Of a stretch of DNA of 13,490 bases, positions 6,426 through 11,480 are shown one piece after another. The DNA is from Dehalococcoidia bacterium (GTDB taxonomy: Bacteria > Chloroflexota > Dehalococcoidia > Dehalococcoidales > RBG-16-60-22). The stretch spans positions 1 to 13,490 of the forward strand of contig JAUWLN010000033.1 in assembly GCA_030613665.1 (NCBI GenBank). Reading direction: 5' to 3'. Below the pieces are notes generated by a model. That model made no database searches and was not told where the DNA came from. It saw nothing but the letters and a program-made list of their open reading frames with translations. The position numbers and the translations under genes were made by a program. Each line of letters opens with the position of its first letter. Within the stretch, counting starts at the first letter, position 1.

Positions 6426-7970
6426 TTACAACGGGATGTTGCCGTGTTTCCTGGTCGGACGGGTCTCTTGTTTGCCACGCAGCGCCTCAAATGCCGCGAT
6501 TATCTCCGGTCGGGTATCGCGCGGTGGAATAACGGCGTTGATATAGCCCATACTCGCCGCAATGTACGGGTTATAGAAGTGCTGGCGGTATTCCTCTATC
6601 TTTTCTTTTTCCCTGGCGGCGGGGTCATCGGCTTCTTTGATTTCCTGATGATGTATAATGGCCGCGGCGCCTTCCGCCCCCATAACCGCGATTTCCGCAC
6701 TTGGCCACGCCAGCGTATGGTCAGCGCCAAGGCTCTGAGCGCACATGGCAATGTAGGCCCCCCCGTATGCTTTACGGATAATCAGCGTTATCTTGGGAAC
6801 GGTAGCCTCAGAGTAGCACCACAACATCTTGGCGCCATGCCGGATGATGCCGCCCCACTCCTGGTAACTCCCGGGCAGATACCCCGGCACATCCACCATG
6901 GTCAGCAAGGGAATATTGAAAGCATCGCAGAAACGGATGAACCGGGCTGCTTTGTCCGAGGTATTGACATCAAGGCATCCTGCCAGATGGTTCGGCTGAT
7001 TGGCTATGATGCCAACCACCTGCCCGTTAAAGCGGGTAAAGCAGGTGATTATATTCATAGCATAATGCTGGTATGGCTCAACGAATTCGCCATCGTCCAC
7101 TATGGAACGGATGACGGCCTTCATATCGTAGACCTTGCTCGCTTCCAGCGGCACGATTCCATCCAGCGCGGGGTCGGTGCGGTCCGGCTTATCTGTGGGT
7201 GTTATGTCAAGTGATTTCCCCTCGCAGCTGGAGGGCAGGTAATCGAGCAGTTTTTTTATCTCCTCGAGGCACTGCTGGTCATTGTCGCAGGCAAAATGCG
7301 CCACGCCGCTTTTTGTATTGTGGGTCACGGCGCCGCCCAGCGCCTCGTCGCTTATCTCCTCGCTGGTAGCCGCCTTGACCACGTGGGGGCCGGTGATATA
7401 CATATGGCTGGTCTTTTTCACCATAAAGATGAAGTCGGTCATCGCCGGCGAGTAGACGGCCCCACCCGCCGCCGGTCCCATGATGGCCGATACCTGAGGG
7501 ATAACGCCCGAAGCACAAGCATTGCGGAAAAAGATGTTGCCATAACCGTCCAGGGCATTGACCCCTTCCTGGATGCGCGCCCCGCCGCTGTCAATCAGGC
7601 TGACCATGGGGCATTTTATCTTCATCGCCAGGTCCATTACCCGGCATATCTTTCCGGCATGCATCTCCCCAAGCGTGCCCCCCCGGCTGGTAAAGTCCTG
7701 GGCATAGGCACACACGATGCGGCCGTTCACCTGGCCATATCCGGTAACCACGCCGTCGGCGGGTATGGATAGCTTATCCATGCCGAAATCAGCGCAGCGA
7801 TGCTGCACAAATAAGTCCAGCTCGTGGAAAGTTCCCTTGTCGAAAAGAAAGTCAAGGCGCTCCCGCGCCGTCAGTTTACCGGAGTCATGCTGCTGCCGGA
7901 TGCGCTTTTCGCCACCGCCGGCCTTTATTTCCGCCTCCAGTCTGGCCAGCTTCTCCAGTTCCTCTTTCAT
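6426..7970 (-). CDS. Acyl-CoA carboxyltransferase (propionyl-CoA carboxylase beta / methylmalonyl-CoA decarboxylase alpha type)
   Basis: A 514-residue carboxyltransferase of the crotonase-like PCC-beta/MmdA family, which moves a carboxyl group between biotin and an acyl-CoA. The N-terminal half has the first oxyanion loop at SGGARIQEGV (128-137); the C-terminal half has VDVPGYLPG (359-367), GGIIRHGAKMLW, and the second loop at RKAYGGAYIAM (399-409). Residue 407 is Ile. In Streptomyces the matching position (422) is Asp in propionyl-CoA and Ile in acetyl-CoA-accepting carboxylases, so substrate choice may be broader than the usual name. No biotin carrier, biotin carboxylase or decarboxylase membrane subunit is in the window, so carboxylase and decarboxylase cannot be told apart. 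The ATG start has a near-perfect ribosome binding site. It is the first gene of the minus-strand run. Confidence 0.94.
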   Translation of the reverse strand: MKEELEKLARLEAEIKAGGGEKRIRQQHDSGKLTARERLDFLFDKGTFHELDLFVQHRCADFGMDKLSIPADGVVTGYGQVNGRIVCAYAQDFTSRGGTLGEMHAGKICRVMDLAMKIKCPMVSLIDSGGARIQEGVNALDGYGNIFFRNACASGVIPQVSAIMGPAAGGAVYSPAMTDFIFMVKKTSHMYITGPHVVKAATSEEISDEALGGAVTHNTKSGVAHFACDNDQQCLEEIKKLLDYLPSSCEGKSLDITPTDKPDRTDPALDGIVPLEASKVYDMKAVIRSIVDDGEFVEPYQHYAMNIITCFTRFNGQVVGIIANQPNHLAGCLDVNTSDKAARFIRFCDAFNIPLLTMVDVPGYLPGSYQEWGGIIRHGAKMLWCYSEATVPKITLIIRKAYGGAYIAMCAQSLGADHTLAWPSAEIAVMGAEGAAAIIHHQEIKEADDPAAREKEKIEEYRQHFYNPYIAASMGYINAVIPPRDTRPEIIAAFEALRGKQETRPTRKHGNIPL

Positions 7971-7976
7971 GACATG

Positions 7977-7984
7977 TCACCTCC
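7977..7984 (-). promoter_or_regulatory. Ribosome binding site of the carboxyltransferase
   Basis: GGAGGTGA on the minus strand, six bases before the ATG at 7970, is close to the ideal anti-16S complement. An ATG in between (7976-7974) runs into a stop after one more codon, so the downstream ATG is the real start. Confidence 0.8.
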
Positions 7985-7994
7985 GACTGCAATT

Positions 7995-8023
7995 ATAATA
8001 CCATAATGCCTGAACACAGCCAA
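7995..8023 (-). promoter_or_regulatory. Candidate promoter of the citrate-cycle/carboxylase run
   Basis: On the minus strand TTGGCT (8023-8018) and TATTAT (8000-7995) are separated by 17 bases, matching the sigma-70 consensus at four and five of six positions. An overlapping TATAAT (7997-7992) is also present but has a poorer spacing. The leader to the ATG at 7970 would be short. Found by eye only. Confidence 0.5.
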
Positions 8024-8057
8024 CCGCTGGCTTATCTTTATCACCTCACCCCCTTTG

Positions 8058-8083
8058 TCCCCCTCTCCTCGAGGAGAGGGGGA
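8058..8083. repeat. Perfect 26-bp palindrome
   Basis: A perfect inverted repeat with 13-base arms and no loop, centred between 8070 and 8071 on TCGA; the arms are pyrimidine-rich on one side (CCCCCTCTCC) and purine-rich on the other. It lies between two divergent genes, so it is not placed to end either transcript. The base composition and the second related hairpin just downstream suggest a REP- or MITE-like dispersed element, which would need a genome search to confirm. Confidence 0.75.
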
Positions 8084-8093
8084 AGATTTTAAG

Positions 8094-8115
8094 AAGAGGG
8101 GTATTCGCCCCTCTT
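8094..8115. repeat. Hairpin with 8-bp stem and 6-base loop
   Basis: Arms AAGAGGGG (8094-8101) and CCCCTCTT (8108-8115) flank the loop TATTCG. The stem shares the GAGGGG/CCCCTC module with the palindrome 10 bases upstream, so the two may be parts of one repeated element covering roughly 8042-8130. No T-run follows on the plus strand that would make a normal terminator. Confidence 0.7.
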
Positions 8116-8191
8116 AAACTCCCCGCTATCAGTTTCGCCTTTTTAACTCCTTTCCGCTCTTTGGCCGGCAATCTTGAGGCAGGCGGCCACT

Positions 8192-8219
8192 TTGCTAAAT
8201 GCCGGGAAGGTGCTAGAAT
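8192..8219 (+). promoter_or_regulatory. Candidate promoter of the folate cluster
   Basis: TTGCTA (8192-8197), 16 bases, then TAGAAT (8214-8219) preceded by TGC, giving an extended -10 element. It lies about 45 bases before the folP start. The remaining 7971-8264 interval holds the opposing promoter, the two inverted repeats and no credible gene. Found by eye only. Confidence 0.5.
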
Positions 8220-8264
8220 AATAGTCAATAATTCATCGTCCTAAAGACCTGTCAGGGAAACGAT

Positions 8265-9125
8265 TTGGAAGCAAAAAGTTCAGTTACAGGCGCCACCCGC
8301 ATTGGCAACGCCGACTTCCGCTGGGGTGAGCGCACCTACATTATGGGCATCTGCAACCTCAGCCCCGATTCTTTTTCGGGGGATGGCCTCGGTACGGATA
8401 TCGAAGCGACCCTGGCACAGGCCCGGCGTATGGTGGGAGAAGGAGCTGACATCATCGATATCGGCGGGGAGTCCACGCGCCCCGGGATGGCACCACAATC
8501 CATAGATGACGTTGATGAGGAGCTGCGGCTGGTCATTCCGGCCGTAGAAAGGCTGGCTTCTGAAATCAAGGTGCCCATCAGTATTGATACCTACAAGTAT
8601 GGCGTGGCCAGCCGGGCACTCAAGGCCGGGGCGGCGATGCTCAACGATATCTGGGCGTTGCGGCGCGACCCCAGGCTGGCGCAACTGGCCGCCGAGCAAA
8701 ACGTGCCCATAATCATGATGAGCAACCAGCGGGACGCGCCGGTCGACGACATCATACCCGCTATCATCGCCGACCTTGAGAGGGCCATCCGACAGGCAAC
8801 CGAGGCTGGAGTGCCCGAGCAAAATATCATCGTCGACCCGGGCATCGGCTTTGGCAAGAGCCTGGAGCAGAACCTTGAAATCGTTCGTCGGCTGGCTGAA
8901 CTCAGGACACTGGACAAGCCGATTCTTTTAGGCAGTTCCCGCAAGTCAATGATTGGCCTCGTGCTGGATCTGCCCGCTGACCAACGCCTTGAGGGCACCG
9001 CCGCCACGATAGCAATTGGCATCGCCGGCGGCGCTGACATCGCCAGAGTCCATGACGTAAAGCAGATGGTCCGCGTCTGCCGGATGAGCGACGCTATCAT
9101 AAGAAGGAGGATACCGCGTGACTGA
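8265..9125 (+). CDS. folP: Dihydropteroate synthase
   Basis: A 286-residue TIM-barrel enzyme that joins hydroxymethyl-dihydropterin pyrophosphate to p-aminobenzoate to make dihydropteroate, the target step of sulfonamides. Signatures in order are MGICNLSPDSFSGDG (27-41), DIIDIGGESTRPG (62-74), SIDTY (106-110), NDIW (127-130), DPGIGFGKS (191-199), SSRKS (224-228) and ARVHDV (260-265). All substrate-contacting positions I can place are present. The usual MH in the strand after ND is MS here (MMSN). Length is normal. The start is a TTG with CAGGGAAA upstream; no ATG lies close enough to keep the conserved N-terminus. The end overlaps folK by eight bases. Confidence 0.95.
   Translation: MEAKSSVTGATRIGNADFRWGERTYIMGICNLSPDSFSGDGLGTDIEATLAQARRMVGEGADIIDIGGESTRPGMAPQSIDDVDEELRLVIPAVERLASEIKVPISIDTYKYGVASRALKAGAAMLNDIWALRRDPRLAQLAAEQNVPIIMMSNQRDAPVDDIIPAIIADLERAIRQATEAGVPEQNIIVDPGIGFGKSLEQNLEIVRRLAELRTLDKPILLGSSRKSMIGLVLDLPADQRLEGTAATIAIGIAGGADIARVHDVKQMVRVCRMSDAIIRRRIPRD
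9104..9110 (+). promoter_or_regulatory. Ribosome binding site of folK
   Basis: AAGGAGG inside the last codons of folP, seven bases before the GTG at 9118. It fixes the GTG as folK start and the eight-base overlap with folP, implying coupled translation. Confidence 0.8.
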
Positions 9126-9603
9126 AGCAGTAACCGTGTACCTTGGCCTCGGCTCCAACCTGGGAGACCGCCAGGCCAACCTGGATAAAGCGCTGGAGTT
9201 CCTGTCGCAGCGCCTGCGCATGGGCAAAATCTCATCTATCTATGACACCGAGCCGATGGGTGACAGCAACCAGCCCCGATTCCTCAACCTGGTATGCCAG
9301 GCCTTCACCCGATTGGAACCATCGGCGCTTCTGGCGCTCGCCCAGGGGATAGAGCGCAAGCTGGGCAGGGTCGGGAAATCGGGCAAGCCCCGAACCCTAG
9401 ACATCGATATTCTCCTCTACGGCGACCAGGTCGTTGACACCCCGGAGCTGGTTATTCCCCACCCCAAAATGACGGAAAGGGCTTTTGTCCTCATCCCTCT
9501 GGATGAAATTGCGTCGGACGTAGTTCACCCGGCGGCGGGCAAGACGGTGAAAGAACTGCTCCAGAACGCTACCGAAAAACAGGGGGTCCTCAAGCTGGAA
9601 TAA
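9118..9603 (+). CDS. folK: 6-hydroxymethyl-7,8-dihydropterin pyrophosphokinase (HPPK)
   Basis: A 161-residue pyrophosphokinase that moves pyrophosphate from ATP to 6-hydroxymethyl-7,8-dihydropterin, giving the substrate of FolP. The N-terminus VYLGLGSNLGDR (7-18) and the block GKPRTLDIDILLYGD (89-103) are diagnostic; Asp95 and Asp97 are the magnesium-binding pair. The block IPHPKMTERAFVLIPL (113-128) follows as expected. The start GTG lies within the end of folP and is set by a strong ribosome binding site. The next gene starts 12 bases after the TAA, so folP, folK and the PTPS-like gene read as one operon. Confidence 0.95.
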   Translation: MTEAVTVYLGLGSNLGDRQANLDKALEFLSQRLRMGKISSIYDTEPMGDSNQPRFLNLVCQAFTRLEPSALLALAQGIERKLGRVGKSGKPRTLDIDILLYGDQVVDTPELVIPHPKMTERAFVLIPLDEIASDVVHPAAGKTVKELLQNATEKQGVLKLE

Positions 9604-9615
9604 AGGGGCTCAACT

Positions 9616-9987
9616 ATGTATGAAATAGCCGTGGAAAGCCATTTCGATGCCGCCCATTTCCTGCGGGGCTACCGGGGCAAATGCGAGGCGCTGCATGGGC
9701 ATCGTTTTCGCGTGGTGGCCAGGATAAGCGCCGCCGGGCTTGATGACGCCGGCATGGCCTATGATTTCACCGAACTGAGAAAGCACCTGAATGATATCCT
9801 GAGTAAATTCGACCACACCTGCCTCAACGATGTGCCACCATTCGACGAGATAAACCCCTCTTCCGAGCACCTCGCCACCACGATATACAATGAACTGAAA
9901 AAGAAACTGACGGGAGCGCCGGTCTCTATCTCCAGTATTGAAGTATGGGAATCTCCCCAGAGCTGCGCGACCTATCGGCCTGACTAA
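9616..9987 (+). CDS. 6-pyruvoyltetrahydropterin synthase paralogue, probable PTPS-III (FolB bypass)
   Basis: A 123-residue PTPS/QueD-family protein. Zinc ligands are His14 (DAAHF), His27 and His29 (LHGH); Asp66-His67 and Glu111 (VWES) complete the usual set. The catalytic motif reads K-C23-E24-A-L-HGH: the family Cys is kept and a Glu sits directly after it. Published work on bacteria without folB, including Chloroflexi, showed that PTPS paralogues with an active-site Glu, alone or beside the Cys, can replace dihydroneopterin aldolase by forming 6-hydroxymethyldihydropterin from dihydroneopterin triphosphate. Position directly after folP and folK fits that role. A queuosine role (QueD) is the alternative. 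The start ATG has AAAGGGG upstream. Its TAA stop overlaps the convergent Trm112-like stop. Confidence 0.9.
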   Translation: MYEIAVESHFDAAHFLRGYRGKCEALHGHRFRVVARISAAGLDDAGMAYDFTELRKHLNDILSKFDHTCLNDVPPFDEINPSSEHLATTIYNELKKKLTGAPVSISSIEVWESPQSCATYRPD

Positions 9988-10166
9988 TCACGCTGGTCCG
10001 GCGGCAGCAGGTCCGGGATGGTGCCCGTAATCGAATAGTTCACCCGGCATTTATCGCAGTACAGCGAGCCGCTGACTATCTCTTCCTCGTTTTCCTCTTC
10101 GACGGTTAGCTGCAGCTCGCCCTTGCACACCGGACATACCAGGATGTCCATAAGCTCTCTTCTCAT
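9984..10166 (-). CDS. Trm112-like zinc ribbon protein
   Basis: A 60-residue protein of the Trm112/UPF0434 family. It has two cysteine pairs, CPVC (11-14) and CDKC (37-40), that should bind one zinc, and the usual ending IPDLLP. Eukaryotic Trm112 activates methyltransferases that modify RNA and proteins; the bacterial role is less clear. I chose the ATG at 10166 because MRRELMDILVCPVC is the normal N-terminus; the frame is open further upstream but that part runs through the promoter region and is not conserved in kind. The stop TAG shares bases 9984-9987 with the stop of the PTPS-like gene on the other strand. Confidence 0.87.
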   Translation of the reverse strand: MRRELMDILVCPVCKGELQLTVEEENEEEIVSGSLYCDKCRVNYSITGTIPDLLPPDQRD

Positions 10167-10173
10167 AAACCTG

Positions 10174-10202
10174 ATTATAGCACGATTGGCCTTAATTTTT
10201 AA
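10174..10202 (-). promoter_or_regulatory. Candidate promoter of the Trm112-like gene
   Basis: On the minus strand TTAAAA (10202-10197) and a perfect TATAAT (10179-10174) are 17 bases apart. The -10 is only seven bases before the chosen ATG, so the transcript would be nearly leaderless, which weakens the call. The -35 lies inside the interrupted dyad at 10183-10211. Confidence 0.35.
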
Positions 10203-10211
10203 CCGCAATCG
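10183..10211. promoter_or_regulatory. Interrupted dyad, possible operator
   Basis: CGATTG (10183-10188) and TTAA (10192-10195) are mirrored by TTAA (10199-10202) and CAATCG (10206-10211) about a centre at 10197. Ten of 13 arm positions pair; the three-base blocks in between do not. It lies between divergent genes, over the minus-strand -35 and 24 bases upstream of the plus-strand -35. Confidence 0.4.
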
Positions 10212-10234
10212 CGGCCGATAATATGACGACTTTT

Positions 10235-10264
10235 TTGACAAATAAAATTTGCCTGTGCTAACAT
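10235..10264 (+). promoter_or_regulatory. Candidate promoter of the aldolase-MoaD-AOR operon
   Basis: A perfect TTGACA (10235-10240) is followed after 18 bases by TAACAT (10259-10264), which has TG one base upstream (extended -10). The leader to the ATG at 10306 would be about 35 bases and contains AAGGGGA as ribosome binding site. Confidence 0.6.
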
Positions 10265-10305
10265 ACCAAACGGTTGCATATTTTAAAAAAGGGGACGAAA
10301 AAAGC

Positions 10306-11067
10306 ATGAGAAAAAACCTGACCAAGGAGAAAATTCAGGCCGGTGAAACCGCCTATGGTGTATTCGTCAATGTCTCCAATCCCTCCCTTGTCGAAATTGT
10401 CGGCCATCTTGGGTTTGATTTTGCCCTTATAGATGCCGAACATGGCCCGATGGGGCTGGAATCATGCGAGCAGATGATACGGGCAGCCGACGCGGCTAAC
10501 ACCACGCCGCTGGTTCGTGTCGCCATGAACATCCAGCAGAACATCCTCCGCTACCTTGATATGGGTGCTCTGGGCGTGCAGCTGCCGCTGCTTAATAACA
10601 AGGAAGATGTGGAAAGCGTGGTGCGCTCGGTCAGGTACCGACCGGTGGGCAAGAGAGGCCTGGCCGGGGTCAGGGCTAACAACTGGGGAATGTGGGGGCC
10701 GATGGCCGAGTACGTAGAGGAAGCAAACCGCCAGAATCTGGTCATCGTGCAGATAGAGACCATGGAGGCGGTGGAAAACATCAAAGAGATACTGACCGTT
10801 CCCGATATCGATATCGTATTCATCGGTCCGAATGACCTGTCCGCAGCTATGGGTTACACCGGCCAGCAGAACCATCCTGAAGTACATAAAACGATTGATA
10901 ACCTCGTTAAGGAAATTCACGCCGCCGGCAAAGCCACCGGCACCATAGCCTATGACGCTAATACACTTAAACTGCGCAAGGAACAGGGCTTTAAGTTCAT
11001 CGTTTACAACATCGTGGCGATGATTGTGAAATCGGGTCGTGAATATCTGAAGCTGGCACGGGGATAG
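10306..11067 (+). CDS. HpcH/HpaI-family aldolase
   Basis: A 253-residue class II, metal-dependent pyruvate aldolase of the HpcH/HpaI family. Such enzymes split 4-hydroxy-2-oxo acids to pyruvate and an aldehyde, or run in reverse. Visible residues are His46 in LIDAEHGP (the general base region), Arg71 in PLVRV, and the metal ligands Glu151 (VQIETMEA) and Asp177 (IGPNDLSA). Other family blocks are GALGVQLPLLNNKEDVE and RPVGKRGLAGVR. I start it at the ATG at 10306, with AAGGGGA upstream, rather than at the in-frame TTG at 10249, which lies inside the likely promoter. The substrate is unknown. Being first in an operon with an aldehyde-oxidising enzyme suggests its aldehyde product is passed on; citramalyl- or malyl-CoA-type activity is a weaker alternative. 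Confidence 0.92.
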   Translation: MRKNLTKEKIQAGETAYGVFVNVSNPSLVEIVGHLGFDFALIDAEHGPMGLESCEQMIRAADAANTTPLVRVAMNIQQNILRYLDMGALGVQLPLLNNKEDVESVVRSVRYRPVGKRGLAGVRANNWGMWGPMAEYVEEANRQNLVIVQIETMEAVENIKEILTVPDIDIVFIGPNDLSAAMGYTGQQNHPEVHKTIDNLVKEIHAAGKATGTIAYDANTLKLRKEQGFKFIVYNIVAMIVKSGREYLKLARG

Positions 11068-11148
11068 TCGTAACACACGAAATCCCGCATATTGAACGAA
11101 CAGAGAGCCAGGGCAGGTATGAAATCGGGTGTGGCCAGAGCCAGAGTC

Positions 11149-11463
11149 ATGAATAAGGCAACTATAAAGGTAAGTGTTGAGGTTATGTCCTGGCTGAAGG
11201 AGGACTTCGAACACGAAGGCTGGGACAGGCTGGTTTTCGACCAGGAAATTACCGGTAATTCATCGATTATGGACTTGCTGCAACAACTGGCCAAGAAGTA
11301 TCCCAGATTCAACCAGAAGGCTTTCATTGACTCCAAGCGTAATTTGCTTGACTACAGCGCGGTGGTTTTTAACGGCACATTTCTGTCCTCGCTCCAGAAC
11401 CTGGGTGTGGAACTGAAAGAAGGGGACAATGTAAAACTAACCCCCGGTTTTTATGGGGGATAA
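11149..11463 (+). CDS. MoaD/ThiS-family sulfur carrier protein
   Basis: A 104-residue ubiquitin-like (beta-grasp) protein ending in PGFYGG, with the Gly103-Gly104 tail that is adenylated and thiocarboxylated in MoaD and ThiS. The block VELKEGDNVKLTPGFYGG is typical of the last strands of the fold. It lies nine bases upstream of the alternative AOR start and 17 before the chosen one. Its likely job is to provide sulfur for the dithiolene of the AOR tungstopterin, which is inference from location. The start is uncertain: the ATG at 11149 gives the usual length and N-terminus (MNKATIKVSVEV), while the ATG at 11119 has a better upstream AGGG and would add ten residues. A TTG at 11092 is also in frame. 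Confidence 0.82.
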   Translation: MNKATIKVSVEVMSWLKEDFEHEGWDRLVFDQEITGNSSIMDLLQQLAKKYPRFNQKAFIDSKRNLLDYSAVVFNGTFLSSLQNLGVELKEGDNVKLTPGFYGG

Positions 11464-11470
11464 AAGGAGG
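11463..11470 (+). promoter_or_regulatory. Ribosome binding site deciding the AOR start
   Basis: AAAGGAGG begins at the last base of the MoaD-like stop. It is one base from the ATG at 11472, too close, and ten bases from the ATG at 11481, a workable distance. The second also gives the standard AOR N-terminus MYG-TGK, so 11481 is preferred. Confidence 0.75.
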
Positions 11471-11480
11471 AATGCAAACT

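Noticed and set aside
6377..6490. 38-residue N-terminal extension of the hydratase large subunit
   Set aside because: It overlaps the end of the carboxyltransferase gene and lacks family similarity, while MGKTLSEKIL at 6376 is the normal beginning.
5907..7214. A 435-codon open frame on the plus strand
   Set aside because: It lies antisense to the hydratase large subunit and the carboxyltransferase, both of which have full family motifs. Its translation shows no domain and mixes low-complexity stretches.
8058..8115. The two inverted repeats as rho-independent terminators
   Set aside because: Both flanking genes point away from them, and no T-run follows the stems in a useful direction.
8046..8228. 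A 60-codon minus-strand open frame between the divergent genes
   Set aside because: It is read through the inverted repeats and the folP promoter; the product is basic, featureless and without a ribosome binding site.
10167..10325. 53-residue N-terminal extension of the Trm112-like protein
   Set aside because: It would cover the divergent promoter region and the start of the aldolase gene; the family normally begins a few residues before the first CxxC pair.
10462..11214. A 250-codon open frame on the minus strand
   Set aside because: It is antisense to the aldolase and the gap after it, with no motif and no plausible ribosome binding site.
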